Positions 23,470 through 33,121 are shown, counted from the first letter of the stretch. The stretch: DNA of 64,000 bases from Sphingomonadales bacterium (GCA_027486415.1 JAIXPC010000002.1:806001-870000); one strand, 5' to 3'. Notes: generated from the letters alone by a model not told the origin. Made by a program: numbers and translations.

Positions 23470-26352
23470 TCAGAAACGCGACCGGAAACCAACCGTGAAG
23501 TAACGGCCGATGATGTCGTGGCCGTTGGTTGTGGCCAGGAACAGGCCCGGCACCGACGACGAACCACCGGTGTTGCCGTGCACGGCCGGAGCGGTGTTGA
23601 ACAGGTTCTGCACGTTGAAGAACACCTGGTTGGTGCCGCCCAGCGCGTTGATGTCGTAGGAGAAGGTGAGATCGGTGTAGGTGCGCGCCGGCACCGGCCC
23701 TTCCGCCCACACCTGCACCGGATCGGCATCGCGGCGGCTCTGGTTCACATAACGCTGCAACCAGTCGAAGCGGAACGGGCCGTTCGAATATTGCACGTTC
23801 ATCGTGGCACGCAGGCTGGGCAGGCCAGCAGCCCCGGCCGCGTCGAGCACGGTCGTGCCCGGCAGGGTCTGGGTGGTCTGACGCAGCGTCCACGTCACCA
23901 GGCCGCGCAGGTTGATGCGGCCTTCGCCAACACGGAAGTTGTAGTTCATTTCCGTATCGACGCCTTCGCTCAGGAACGCCGCGGTGTTCTGCGGCCGCGC
24001 GAAGATGCGGGTCGGGAAGTTCGCCGGCGAGGTGTTGGTTGGCCCCAGCGGGCGTTCGAACAGCGCGCACAGCGGCGAGGTGCCGTTGCTCTGCACGCAC
24101 AGGCGGGCGACGGTGGCGTTGTTGCCCGAAACGTTGGCAATCGCGTTGTCGATCTTGATCCGGTAGTAATCGACCGACAGCGAGAAGTTGGGCAGGAAGC
24201 TGGGCGTCAGCACGATGCCGCCAGTCAGCGTGTTGGCGACTTCCGGCACCAGGTTCGGGTTGGCACCGGTTTCCACCGGGGCGACGGCGTTGACGCCGGT
24301 CAAGAGGTCGGTGATGCCCGACGGGTTGACGACCGCTGCGCCAAACAGCTGGGTGACGCTGGGCGCCAGGATGTCACGCGAGCGCGTGGCGCGAACGCGG
24401 ATATCCTGGTTCAGGCGCCAGTCGAGACCAAGCTTCCATGTCCACACCACGCCCGACGACGAATAATCGGTGTAGCGGGCGGCGCCGTTGACGTTCAGCG
24501 AGTCGGCGATGGCCGAATCCTTGAGCAGCGGGATATCGGTTTCGATGGCGATTTCCTTCACCGAAACCTGCTGCCGCGCCTGGCGGGCGACGACGTTGTT
24601 GACCCAGCGCGCCTGCGTGGTGCTGCAGTTCAGCGGGCGCGAGGTGCCCGGGAAGTTCGGCAGCGAGGCGCAGTTGACGAGGTCGCTCGGCTGGAAGTCG
24701 GATTCGACCTGCACCGAGGCTTCACGCATTTCGCCGCTGAGCGCCAGCTGGACCGGGCCGGCCCAGGTGCTGAACGGCGAACCGGCAAAGCTGGCGTTGA
24801 CCGCCTTCAGCTGGCTGTAGCGGGTGAACTGCGTCTGCAGCAGCACATAATCCAGAGCCGCCTGGCTTTCCGACGTCGGGCCGAACACGTTCAGCGGGAC
24901 GCAGCCCGGATAGGCACCGGGGTTGGTGAGCGTCACGCGGCAGACGATCTGGCCATCGGCCGGGTTGACCACGGCATCCAGTGCCGCTGCCGCCTTGGCG
25001 CCGTCCATGTTGGCGTTGTTGAGTGTGTTCTGCCGTTCGCGGCTGAACTGGCCGGCGACCGCCCATGCCCAATCCGAACCGCCCAGGCTGACCTTGCCAT
25101 CAAGGCCGGCAGCGAGGTTGACCGTGTTGAGGAAGGTTTCCGGCTGACGCGGCGTCGCCTGGCCCAGCATCTTGCCATACAGGAAGCTGGTGACCCCGGC
25201 GTTACGCAGGGTCGTCTGGACTTCCGGGCTCAGGAACGCGTTGGACGCGCTGATGGTGTAGTTCCGGAACTCGTTGACTTCGTGGTTGTTCTGGTTGTTC
25301 GTCTCGACATAGGTGCCCTGCATCCAGACGTTCACGTTGTCAGACAGCTCGTAATCGGCGCGGCCATACACCTGCGTGTTGACCAGCTTCGTCTTGAGCG
25401 AGGCATATTTGTGGAAGCCGCCTTCACCACCGCTCTGGATCGTGCTGGCGCCGGTGGCGGCACCGTTCACGAACGGGGTGAGCACACCGTTCTGGCTGAA
25501 GTTGAAGTTCTGCAGCGGGTTGGCCGGCTGGCCGGGGCTGCTCGCCAGTATCTTGCCGCCGAACGAGGTGTTGCTGATGCGGGTGTTGATGATCGAACGG
25601 AACGGGTTGGCGGCAGTGCCGGCACCCTGGGTCGAGTAGACATCACGACCCCACGGACGCACCAGCTTCGACATGATGCCCGGATCGTTGAAATGTTCGA
25701 CCGAGCCCATCAGGTGCAGACGGCCAAAGGTCTTGCCCCCGGCAACGCCATAGCGCTGCACGAAGTTGTCACCATAGGTCGACAGACCGGCCTGGGCGTT
25801 GATCTTCAGGCCTTCGAATTTCTTGTCCACGATGAAGTTGACGACACCGGCGACGGCGTCGGAACCATACACCGCCGACGCACCGCCGGTCACGATGTCG
25901 ACGCGGCTGATCAGCATCTGCGGGATCTGGTCGATGTTGTTCACCGGCAGGCGCTGGCCGTTGAACAGCACCAGCGTGCGATCGGCACCGATGGAACGCA
26001 GGTTCAGCGCGTTGGCGCCCGAGTTGCCGCCCGAGTTGCCGGGGTTGCGCTGCTGTGCCGGCAGGCCGGCGAACACCGGCAGCTTGTACAGGGCATCGGC
26101 CAGAATGGTCGGCGTCGTCTGCAAAAGGTCGGTCGTGCTCACCGCCGTCAGGGGCGTCGGGCTGATGGTGCCGCTGTTCAGCAGGCGCGAACCGGTGACC
26201 ACCATTTCGGCAGGTTCGGCTTCTGCATCGGCAACGGCGGTGCCGGCAGCCGGCTGCGACTGCGCGGCCTGGCCGGCGCTGGCCGGCGAAAAGGCCATCA
26301 GGCTGGCCCCGGCCAGCAGACAACCGATCCAGGCATTCTTGTTCGTCATCAT
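23470..26352 (-). CDS. TonB-dependent receptor
   Basis: 960 residues. ATG 26352 has a gggggac ribosome binding site; the leader NAWIGCLLAGASLMAFSPASA is a signal peptide. The plug domain begins after EMVVTGSRL (TonB-box region) and contains ALNLRSIGADRTLVLFNGQR and IVTGGASAVYGSDAVAGVVN. The C-terminal barrel ends GRYFTVGFRSRF with terminal Phe. It imports a substrate across the outer membrane using TonB energy. Sugar-processing neighbours and a LacI-like operator upstream suggest an oligosaccharide or sugar acid rather than iron. Confidence 0.93.
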   Translation of the reverse strand: MMTNKNAWIGCLLAGASLMAFSPASAGQAAQSQPAAGTAVADAEAEPAEMVVTGSRLLNSGTISPTPLTAVSTTDLLQTTPTILADALYKLPVFAGLPAQQRNPGNSGGNSGANALNLRSIGADRTLVLFNGQRLPVNNIDQIPQMLISRVDIVTGGASAVYGSDAVAGVVNFIVDKKFEGLKINAQAGLSTYGDNFVQRYGVAGGKTFGRLHLMGSVEHFNDPGIMSKLVRPWGRDVYSTQGAGTAANPFRSIINTRISNTSFGGKILASSPGQPANPLQNFNFSQNGVLTPFVNGAATGASTIQSGGEGGFHKYASLKTKLVNTQVYGRADYELSDNVNVWMQGTYVETNNQNNHEVNEFRNYTISASNAFLSPEVQTTLRNAGVTSFLYGKMLGQATPRQPETFLNTVNLAAGLDGKVSLGGSDWAWAVAGQFSRERQNTLNNANMDGAKAAAALDAVVNPADGQIVCRVTLTNPGAYPGCVPLNVFGPTSESQAALDYVLLQTQFTRYSQLKAVNASFAGSPFSTWAGPVQLALSGEMREASVQVESDFQPSDLVNCASLPNFPGTSRPLNCSTTQARWVNNVVARQARQQVSVKEIAIETDIPLLKDSAIADSLNVNGAARYTDYSSSGVVWTWKLGLDWRLNQDIRVRATRSRDILAPSVTQLFGAAVVNPSGITDLLTGVNAVAPVETGANPNLVPEVANTLTGGIVLTPSFLPNFSLSVDYYRIKIDNAIANVSGNNATVARLCVQSNGTSPLCALFERPLGPTNTSPANFPTRIFARPQNTAAFLSEGVDTEMNYNFRVGEGRINLRGLVTWTLRQTTQTLPGTTVLDAAGAAGLPSLRATMNVQYSNGPFRFDWLQRYVNQSRRDADPVQVWAEGPVPARTYTDLTFSYDINALGGTNQVFFNVQNLFNTAPAVHGNTGGSSSVPGLFLATTNGHDIIGRYFTVGFRSRF

Positions 26353-26376
26353 CGTCCCCCAGGATTGCTGTGTGTT

Positions 26377-26392
26377 TACGTAATCGTTTGCA
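26377..26392 (-). promoter_or_regulatory. LacI-type operator candidate upstream of the TonB receptor
   Basis: Read on the minus strand the site is tgcaaacgattacgta, with the central CG typical of LacI-family operators. It lies 25 bp upstream of the receptor start and resembles candidate sites at 26611, 31354, 33039 and 39735. The flanking intergenic stretch 26393-26610 shows nothing else I can name. Confidence 0.55.
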
Positions 26393-26610
26393 GTCCGAAA
26401 TTCGGTCGGTCCGGGTTGAATGACAAGCAGGCTTTGCAGCGTCAGGTCCCGGAATTTCCGCGCGGCAGGGGGTTGTATCCCCCTATCAGCGCCCGGATAC
26501 TGCCCACGATGCGGCAGAAAGGCAACACTCGATTGCCATCCTGTCACGACGCGCAGGTTTGTGTCCGATCTGCAACAGCGGTCAGGATTGCCGTGAGATC
26601 AGGGCTTATA

Positions 26611-26624
26611 TGAAAACGTAATCA
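26611..26624 (+). promoter_or_regulatory. LacI-type operator candidate upstream of the mutarotase-like gene
   Basis: tgaaaacgtaatca matches the pattern TGAAAnCGnnnTCA shared with the site at 31354 (tgaaatcgatatca on the minus strand). It overlaps an in-frame ATG at 26624, which is one reason to place the real start at GTG 26669. Binding of a repressor here would block transcription of the gene downstream. Confidence 0.55.
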
Positions 26625-26668
26625 TGATAGTGTTGCAACACATCACGGCCGCAGGGGAGGCGACGCCA

Positions 26669-27751
26669 GTGCAGATCATCAGCAACGAATCCGGGATCGG
26701 GCCGGGCAGCAGCGACACCGACCGGCGCAGCATCCTCGCCGGCCTGCTGGCCGCGGCCGCCCTGCCGATGGCCGCGCCCATGGCAGCAAGGGCCCAGCCG
26801 GTGCCCAGCCCCGATCCCGACGCGCCCGATGCACCGGCCGTCCGCATCAGCAACGGGTTGGTCAGCGCCGTGCTGTTCATGCCCGACCCTGAAAAGGGCT
26901 ATTATCGCGGCACCCGTTTTGACTGGTCGGGGGCAGTGGCCGATCTCAGGGCGGCCGGCCACAGCTATTTCGGCCGCTGGTTCCCGGCCTATGATCCGAA
27001 GAAGCATGATGCCATTCCCGGCCCGGTGCAGGATTATGTCACCGGGCAGGGCTTTGACGCGGCGGCCATCGGCGGCCCGTTCGTCAAGATCGGCGTTGGC
27101 ATCCTGAAAAAGCCTGCCGAACCGATCCGCGGCTTCCCGACCCTCGAAATCCTCGACGGCGGCCGCTGGACCACCCGTGTCCGCAAGGATGCTGTGGATT
27201 TCATGCACGAGGTCAACGATCCCGTGTCGGGCTATGGCTATCGCTACAAGAAGACGGTCGCCCTGCCGCGCGGCCGGAACCAGCTGGTGCTGACCCACCA
27301 CATCGAATCGATCGGTCGCAATCCGATCGATACCGAGATGTATGATCACAATTTCTTCGTGCTGGATGGCCAGCCCAGTGGCCCGGATGTGGAGGTGCGC
27401 TTTCCCTGGGCCGTGGAGGCGTTCAACATTCGCGGCGAAGGCATCGACGTCGGCCGCGACCGGCTGAACTACAGGAACGCGCTGGAAAAGCCGGTCAGGA
27501 TGCAACTGAAGGGCTTTGGCCCCAGCCCGAAGGATTACGACATCATCGTCGAAAACCGCCGCACCGGCGCCGGCGTGCGCGTCACCAGCGACACGCCGCT
27601 TTCGGATTTCGTGTTCTGGACCTCCCCGCGCACCACCTGCCCGGAAGCCTATATCCACGTCCACGCCGATCGCGGCCGGCCGATGTCGTGGCGCATCACC
27701 TATGATTTCTATTCCATCCCGGAGGCCCAGCGCCTTGGCCGCCAGGGCTGA
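26669..27751 (+). CDS. Tat-exported mutarotase-fold-like protein
   Basis: 360 residues. GTG 26669 is chosen because ggggagg lies 8 nt upstream, while ATG 26624 falls in an operator-like site and has no such signal. A twin-arginine leader follows (DTDRRSILAGLLAAAALPMA). The body resembles aldose-1-epimerase-like beta-sandwich proteins: VKIGVGILKKP, THHIESIGRNPIDTEMYDHN, FVFWTSPRTTCPEAYIHV. The conserved His and Glu/Asp in those stretches may bind sugar. A role on periplasmic or exported sugars is inferred from the neighbours. It starts an operon with the cupin protein 18 bp downstream. Confidence 0.65.
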   Translation: MQIISNESGIGPGSSDTDRRSILAGLLAAAALPMAAPMAARAQPVPSPDPDAPDAPAVRISNGLVSAVLFMPDPEKGYYRGTRFDWSGAVADLRAAGHSYFGRWFPAYDPKKHDAIPGPVQDYVTGQGFDAAAIGGPFVKIGVGILKKPAEPIRGFPTLEILDGGRWTTRVRKDAVDFMHEVNDPVSGYGYRYKKTVALPRGRNQLVLTHHIESIGRNPIDTEMYDHNFFVLDGQPSGPDVEVRFPWAVEAFNIRGEGIDVGRDRLNYRNALEKPVRMQLKGFGPSPKDYDIIVENRRTGAGVRVTSDTPLSDFVFWTSPRTTCPEAYIHVHADRGRPMSWRITYDFYSIPEAQRLGRQG

Positions 27752-27769
27752 AACGACACGGGGAGGGGC

Positions 27770-29461
27770 ATGATGAAGACGATCGTGGCAGCAGGCGCAG
27801 CCCTCGGCCTCGCGCTCACACCGCTCATGGCGCTGGCCCAGGCAGCTCCCGACCCGGCCCCGGCTCCGGCGCGCGCGCCAAACACCGAACGGCAGGACGC
27901 GCTGGATCCCAGCCCGGTCGATCCGGCGAACGACCCGGATATCGGCTTGTTCGTTGGTGATTACCGCGTCGCCAAACCGCGCACCCTGTTTGGCGCGCTT
28001 GTCGTGCAGGATATCCTCACCCCGTTGGGTGCGGCCGATCCGATGCGCCCTGCCGCGCGCGGCGCAGTCCTGATCGACATCACCAGCGTCAGTCGCGCCA
28101 GCCTTGCCCCCGGTGCGACGGCGAAAGGGCGCATGCCTGCCGGCACGCGGGCGGCCCTTTATGTGGCCGATGGCACCGCGCAGGTGACGGCGAACAGCCG
28201 CGCCCACCCACTGCGCGAAGGCCATTTCATCGTCCTCACCCCGGATTTCGATTTCGCCCTCGCCAACACCGGCAAGGTCCCGCTTACCCTATATATGCGA
28301 ACCGAACCGGTGCCGCCCGGCGCTGCGCTCACCCCCGATGTCAGCATCTTCAGCCGTTTCGACAATGATCGCCGCATCGGCGCGCACTGGCTGCACATCT
28401 GCAACGGCGGCCTTGGCAACAACAATCTGTGCACCATCGCCCCCCGCACCATGCCGCAGCCGCACAGTCACAATTGGGAAGAGGTGTGGCTGGCGGTGAA
28501 GGGCGAATCGGTCCTGATGCTGGGCAAGCAACTGGTGCGGATGCGCCCCGGCCAGGCCTACAAGATCCCGCCCAGCGGCCTTGCCCCGCACAGCAATCTC
28601 AATCCGAACAACGAACCGATCCAGCTGATTTACATGGGGCCGCTGGTTCGCAAACCCCGCCCGCCGCTGCCGGATTATGCCCAGTTGCAGAACACGCCGA
28701 TCGATCCGGCGGGCGCGCCCGATATCGATCTGTTCATGGGCAACTGGCGCGATGCCTATCCGCGCATGGCCCACGGCAATCTCTACCTGCGCGACATGCT
28801 GACCAGCCTGACCGGCGGCGATGCGGTGAAGCCGATCCGCAAGGGCGCAGTGCTGACGGCGGCGACCGCGGTGAGCCACGCCATGCTGGAACCCGGATCG
28901 ACCGCGCACCGCGCCGAAGGCGACCCGGCCGACGTGCAGGAAATCTTCATCGTCGAAGCCGGCACCGGCACGCTCCAGATCGAGGGCAAGGAACTGGCGC
29001 TGTCAAAGGGCAAGGCCTTCATCCTGCCTCCCGGCCGCGATTTCCGGCTGACCGCGACGGGCAGCGCCTATCTCAGCTTTCATGTGATTGCCGAAAAGGT
29101 CGCGCCCGGCGCCGCGCCCGCACCCGTGACCCTGATCGATCACGGCGGGGAGCGCCCTGTGATCACCGATTGGCACAACCAGCGCCGACCGCTGGTGACG
29201 GCGGCCGATGGCCTGGCCCGGCTGGGCGCGATCGATGCCCTGACGCTGCCGCCGCTGGCCATGGCGCGGGCGCAGAGCAGCGCGCCCGGTGCCGAGGATA
29301 TCTGGATCGCGCTGGATGACGTCGATGCGATGATCGGCAAGCAGTTGCGGTCATTGCAGGCTGGCACCGCCTACAAGGTGCCGCCCACCGGCATCACCGC
29401 CCGCGCCAACATCAATCTTGGCGCCAGGCCGGCGCGTTTCCTTCACATCACCACGAAATGA
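27770..29461 (+). CDS. Exported multi-cupin protein (duplicated two-cupin unit)
   Basis: 563 residues with signal peptide MKTIVAAGAALGLALTPLMA. The sequence is an internal duplication: DPANDPDIGLFVGDYRVAKP near residue 50 corresponds to DPAGAPDIDLFMGNWRDAYP near 313, each followed by a pair of cupin-like domains. The best metal-binding cupin is TMPQPHSHNWEEVWLAVKGE near 228, with His-x-His and Glu; the matching copy (NINLGARPARFLHI) has lost those ligands. YKIPPSGLAPHSN and YKVPPTGITARAN also match. A periplasmic sugar-acid binding or isomerising role is possible but unproven. Confidence 0.65.
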   Translation: MMKTIVAAGAALGLALTPLMALAQAAPDPAPAPARAPNTERQDALDPSPVDPANDPDIGLFVGDYRVAKPRTLFGALVVQDILTPLGAADPMRPAARGAVLIDITSVSRASLAPGATAKGRMPAGTRAALYVADGTAQVTANSRAHPLREGHFIVLTPDFDFALANTGKVPLTLYMRTEPVPPGAALTPDVSIFSRFDNDRRIGAHWLHICNGGLGNNNLCTIAPRTMPQPHSHNWEEVWLAVKGESVLMLGKQLVRMRPGQAYKIPPSGLAPHSNLNPNNEPIQLIYMGPLVRKPRPPLPDYAQLQNTPIDPAGAPDIDLFMGNWRDAYPRMAHGNLYLRDMLTSLTGGDAVKPIRKGAVLTAATAVSHAMLEPGSTAHRAEGDPADVQEIFIVEAGTGTLQIEGKELALSKGKAFILPPGRDFRLTATGSAYLSFHVIAEKVAPGAAPAPVTLIDHGGERPVITDWHNQRRPLVTAADGLARLGAIDALTLPPLAMARAQSSAPGAEDIWIALDDVDAMIGKQLRSLQAGTAYKVPPTGITARANINLGARPARFLHITTK

Positions 29462-29482
29462 AGGCGCGCGCCGGCCGGCGCC

Positions 29483-31321
29483 TCACTTGCCCAGCGTGAA
29501 CGCCACCAGCGCGGCACCCTTCGGCCCCTTGCTGTCACGCGCGCCGCTGGCGGCAATCACCAGATATTGCCGGCCATTGGCCATGTAGGTGGCCGGCGTC
29601 GCCACACCGCCAAACGGCAGGGTGGCCTTCCAGAGTTCCTTGCCGGTGGCGGCTTCATAGGCGCGGAACTGGCGATCATAGATGGTGGCACCGATGAACA
29701 GCAGGCCGCTGGCGGTGACGACCGGGCCGCCATAGCTTTCGCTGCCGGTATCGGCCATGCCCTTGGCGGCCAGTTCGGGATAATATCCGAAGGGGATCTT
29801 CCACAGATATTTGCCGCTGTTCATGTCGATGGCGTTCAGCGTGCCCCACGGCGGCTTGGTGCCGGGATAGCCATCGGGATCACGGAACTTGTTGTAACCG
29901 GAGAAATTGAACTTCGAACGGCCGGGGCCGGGCCGGTTCTGATCGATGATCGACGTGTACCAGGCGATATTCTCGCTGTTGGCATAAAGAATGCCCTTGG
30001 GATCGGCCGCCATCCCGCCCCATTCCACCCCGCCGCTGAAACCGGGGATGACGATCGTGTCCTTGTTTTTCGCGATCGGCGTGTAGACCGGTCCATATTT
30101 CATCGTCGCCAGCCGGGCACGGGCGGCGGCATTGGCTTCGGGCGTGCGGTTGGTCAGTGAATCGGGGCCGATCTCGTGCAGGCCCAGCGGTGCAGGCGCG
30201 ACCGGGATCGGCTGGGTGGGGGAGGCGACCTCACCTTCCACATCAGAGGCCGGGAACGGCTTTTCCTGGATGTCGAACAGCGGCTTGCCGGTCTTGCGAT
30301 CGAACAGGAAGATGAAACCGGCCTTGTTGGTGACGGCCACCGCCTTCACCGGCCTGCCGCCGCGCTTCACCGTCATCAGGATCGGCTGGGCGGCGAAATC
30401 GGCGTCCCACATGTCGTGGTGGACGGTCTGGAAATGCCACAGGCGCTTGCCGGTGGTGGCATCGATGGCAACAAGGCTGTTGCCGTAAAGATTGTTGCCC
30501 AGCCGCTCACCACCCCAGAAATCGTCGGCGGGCGATCCCAGTGCGGCATAAACGACGCCGGCTTCCTCGTCGACGATGGTGCCCTGCCAGGCGTTGACGC
30601 CGCCAGCGGTTTTCCAGGCATCGGCGGGCCAGGTTTCGTAACCCGGCTCGCCGGGATGCGGGATGGCGTGGAAGGCCCACAGCAACTTGCCGGTGCGGAC
30701 ATCCCAGCCGCGGATGTCACCGGGGGCCGACGGCGAGGTTTCGGGAACCCCGCCCGCCGTGATGATCACATCCTTGTAGAGGCTGGGTGGGGTGCCGATG
30801 TTGACGAGATTCTTCGTCGGATCATCGCCGCGCAGTTGCCGCCTGAGATCGATTTTGCCGCCGTCGCCAAAGCTGGGGATCAGCGCGCCGGTATCGGCAT
30901 TGATGACATAGACGAACGCGCCGCCGGGCACGATGATGCGGCGATCATTGCCCGATGCCCAATAGGTGAGGCCGCGTCCGCGCCCGCCGCCGGCGCCGGG
31001 GAAGCTCGTCGTCCATTTCGTGGTGCCGGTGGCGCCATCCAGCGCCACGACCTTGCCATCGGTGGTGGTGGCATAGAGCACGCCATCGACGATGATCGGC
31101 TGCACCTGCAGGCCGCCGGCCGGCATGTCGAACCGCCAGGCCTGCGTGAGCTTGGCCACATTGGCCTTGGTGATCTGCTTCAGCGTCGAATAGCGCGTGC
31201 CGCCGTGATCGCCGCCATAGGCCGGGTAATCGCCGGGGGCAGCCAGTGCGGCGCTGCCCACCAGCAGGGCGGCAACAAGGCCGATGGCGCGGCCGGCGCG
31301 CGCTTGTAGTGCGATGGTCAT
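29483..31321 (-). CDS. PQQ-dependent dehydrogenase, periplasmic
   Basis: 612 residues with a signal peptide (IGLVAALLVGSAALAA). Quinoprotein propeller features run the length: YGGDHGGTRYSTLKQI, LVNIGTPPSLYKDVIITAGG, FHAIPHPGEPGYETWPADAW, VHHDMWDADFAAQPIL and ANGRQYLVIAASG. It is a soluble-type PQQ alcohol or aldose dehydrogenase: no N-terminal membrane spans and no fused heme domain, so a separate acceptor is needed. The small cytochrome c at 36832 is one candidate. It should oxidise a sugar or polyol in the periplasm. A LacI-type operator lies 33 bp upstream. Confidence 0.88.
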   Translation of the reverse strand: MTIALQARAGRAIGLVAALLVGSAALAAPGDYPAYGGDHGGTRYSTLKQITKANVAKLTQAWRFDMPAGGLQVQPIIVDGVLYATTTDGKVVALDGATGTTKWTTSFPGAGGGRGRGLTYWASGNDRRIIVPGGAFVYVINADTGALIPSFGDGGKIDLRRQLRGDDPTKNLVNIGTPPSLYKDVIITAGGVPETSPSAPGDIRGWDVRTGKLLWAFHAIPHPGEPGYETWPADAWKTAGGVNAWQGTIVDEEAGVVYAALGSPADDFWGGERLGNNLYGNSLVAIDATTGKRLWHFQTVHHDMWDADFAAQPILMTVKRGGRPVKAVAVTNKAGFIFLFDRKTGKPLFDIQEKPFPASDVEGEVASPTQPIPVAPAPLGLHEIGPDSLTNRTPEANAAARARLATMKYGPVYTPIAKNKDTIVIPGFSGGVEWGGMAADPKGILYANSENIAWYTSIIDQNRPGPGRSKFNFSGYNKFRDPDGYPGTKPPWGTLNAIDMNSGKYLWKIPFGYYPELAAKGMADTGSESYGGPVVTASGLLFIGATIYDRQFRAYEAATGKELWKATLPFGGVATPATYMANGRQYLVIAASGARDSKGPKGAALVAFTLGK

Positions 31322-31353
31322 TGGTGGCCTCCCCAGCCCGGTATTCTGGGCGA

Positions 31354-31367
31354 TGATATCGATTTCA
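31354..31367 (-). promoter_or_regulatory. LacI-type operator candidate upstream of the PQQ dehydrogenase
   Basis: On the minus strand the site reads tgaaatcgatatca, a near-perfect dyad around a central CG. It lies between the dgoA stop and the PQQ dehydrogenase start, and matches the candidate sites at 26611 and 39735 in its TGAAA and CG positions. Confidence 0.6.
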
Positions 31368-31392
31368 TGATCAAGCGCAATCGCGCCGGTTT

Positions 31393-32016
31393 TCACCGCA
31401 GCGCCCGCACGGCCGCAACAGCCGCATTGGCCCGCGCCCTGACCTCGGCGGGCGTCATGCCGGGCTTGTAGAGATCGCTGCCAAGGCCGAAACCGCGGGC
31501 ACCGGCGGCCCACCATTCGGCCATCTGCGCCGGCCCGACGCCGCCCACCGGCACGATCGTGGCAGCAGATGGCAGCACGGCGCGCAGGGCCTGCACATGG
31601 CCGGGGCCATAAGTGGCGGCGGGAAACAGCTTCAGGATGTCAGCGCCGGCCGCAATGGCGGCAAAGGCTTCGGTGGCGGTGGCAACGCCGGGCAGCGGAA
31701 CGCTGCCCTTGGCCAGCGCCAGGCGGATCACCGCCGCATCCATGTTCGGCGAAACGATGATCTGGCCGCCGGCAGCGATCACGTCATCGACGTCAGCCAC
31801 CGACAGCACGGTGCCAGCGCCGGACACCATGATGTCAGCCATGGCCTGCAAATTCTGAATGCTGTCGAGCGGTTGCGGCGAATTCAGCGGCACCTCGACA
31901 ATGCGGATCCCGGCGGCGTGCAGCGCCTCGGCAATGGCGATCACCTCGCCGGGTCTGACCCCGCGCAGGATGGCAACCAGCGGCATCTCGGCAAAGGCCT
32001 GGGCAAAGCGGAGCAT
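31393..32016 (-). CDS. dgoA: 2-dehydro-3-deoxy-6-phosphogalactonate aldolase
   Basis: 207 residues, the normal size of KDPG/KDPGal aldolases. LVAILRGVRPGEV carries the substrate-binding arginine, IVEVPLNSPQPLDSI the catalytic glutamate, and GADILKLFPAATYGP the Schiff-base lysine. The VEVPLNSP form rather than IEVTLRT favours the galactonate enzyme over Eda. It splits KDPGal into pyruvate and glyceraldehyde 3-phosphate. The gene overlaps dgoK by one base, so the last two steps of the De Ley-Doudoroff galactose pathway form one unit. Confidence 0.93.
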   Translation of the reverse strand: MLRFAQAFAEMPLVAILRGVRPGEVIAIAEALHAAGIRIVEVPLNSPQPLDSIQNLQAMADIMVSGAGTVLSVADVDDVIAAGGQIIVSPNMDAAVIRLALAKGSVPLPGVATATEAFAAIAAGADILKLFPAATYGPGHVQALRAVLPSAATIVPVGGVGPAQMAEWWAAGARGFGLGSDLYKPGMTPAEVRARANAAVAAVRALR

Positions 32017-32921
32017 CAGGCAAGGGTCCCCCGGTAAAGCGCGGCAAGGCCGGCAAGAACGGCCGTCTCACCATCGTGAACATGGGCTTCGATGCCGCGA
32101 TGGGCCATGGCGCGTGCATAACGTTGGCACAGCGCCGGCTCCCCGATGATGGCAACGGGGCCGGGCACGTCAATGCCCAGAAGTGCCGGCGTGGCAGCCA
32201 CTTCCGCGCCGATCAGCAGGCCCGACAGATAGGATTCGGCCCAGGCCGATGTCATGCTGCCGCCCACCACGCGCGATCGGGCCGTGAACAGCCGCGATGC
32301 CAGCGCGCCGCCATCGCCGGCAGCTTCAAGCCCTTGATCAAAGGCAGTTTCATTCTCGACAGCATCCGTCACGCGCAGGGCGCTGTGCTGGCGCAGGATG
32401 GCAAACAGCTCCCCGGTCATCGCCGTCACGAAGCCATCGATGCGGTTGTCGATCAGCCTGGCCCACTTGGCATGGGTGCCGGGGTGGCACAGCAGATACT
32501 CCCCTCGTTGCCGCGCCGGATCGCTCATCGCCCAGCCAAACAACTGGGTCTCCTCCCCGCGCATCACGTCCGGTCCCGACCCATCCGCCCGTTCCGTTCT
32601 GAGGCCGGGCACGATCCACACCCCGTCGTCCACAGCGAACAGACTGCGCTGCAACTCCCCGAATGTCGCCGGGCAATCGGCATATGGCACCGCCGTCCAG
32701 CCCAGGGTTGACCCGATCATCCCGCACAGCACCGCCGGCAGCTGTTCCGCCTGCAAGGCCGGGCGAACCTCGGTCGCAAATCTCCGCGCCGCCTCCCCTG
32801 GAGCCAACCCGCTGACACCAAGAGCAAAATCGCGGCGCACCAGAGGCGTTCCATCCGCTGTCGCGATCCACGCGCGCAGGTTGGTTGTCCCCCAATCCAG
32901 CGCCAGAAAATGCGCCGACAT
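32016..32921 (-). CDS. dgoK: 2-dehydro-3-deoxygalactonokinase
   Basis: 301 residues. FLALDWGTTNLRAW is the N-terminal phosphate-binding motif of DgoK, and GPDVMRGEETQLFGW and LCHPGTHAKWARL are the other family signatures. It phosphorylates 2-keto-3-deoxygalactonate at C6, producing the substrate of the overlapping dgoA. No galactonate dehydratase (dgoD), the step before it, is present in the window. It is divergent from the RraA-like gene across a 200-bp gap that holds an operator-like dyad and otherwise nothing I recognise. Confidence 0.94.
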   Translation of the reverse strand: MSAHFLALDWGTTNLRAWIATADGTPLVRRDFALGVSGLAPGEAARRFATEVRPALQAEQLPAVLCGMIGSTLGWTAVPYADCPATFGELQRSLFAVDDGVWIVPGLRTERADGSGPDVMRGEETQLFGWAMSDPARQRGEYLLCHPGTHAKWARLIDNRIDGFVTAMTGELFAILRQHSALRVTDAVENETAFDQGLEAAGDGGALASRLFTARSRVVGGSMTSAWAESYLSGLLIGAEVAATPALLGIDVPGPVAIIGEPALCQRYARAMAHRGIEAHVHDGETAVLAGLAALYRGTLA

Positions 32922-33038
32922 CAGGCTGCCGCCTGCCGCTGATCGGTTTGCAACCCTTGCATATCGTCCATTCCCATCCCCGCTCCGGCGCTTGCCTTCA
33001 CCCTGTGATTTTTGATCTTCTCATTCGGCATCCTTCTA

Positions 33039-33052
33039 TGCAAAGGTTTACA
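33039..33052. promoter_or_regulatory. Operator-like dyad between dgoK and the RraA-like gene
   Basis: tgcaaaggtttaca is an imperfect dyad (tgcaaa against tttaca, one mismatch). It resembles the TonB-receptor site tgcaaacgattacg, but its centre is GG rather than CG, so it is the weakest member of the proposed set. It could control both divergent transcription units. Confidence 0.4.
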
Positions 33053-33121
33053 TGTCTGCCACTCAATCATTGTGTGAGCCCAACGCAGTCTGCACGCCAT
33101 AATCAGCTCTGGGGAGTTTTC

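Noticed and set aside
26393-26610. Riboswitch upstream of the TonB receptor
   Set aside because: I could not find the conserved boxes of the cobalamin or other known riboswitches, and neighbouring genes point to sugar control by LacI.
23422-26613. A 1063-residue open frame opposite the TonB receptor
   Set aside because: Its composition is typical of an antisense shadow (rich in His, Arg and Gln), with no recognisable domain, while the minus strand encodes a complete receptor.
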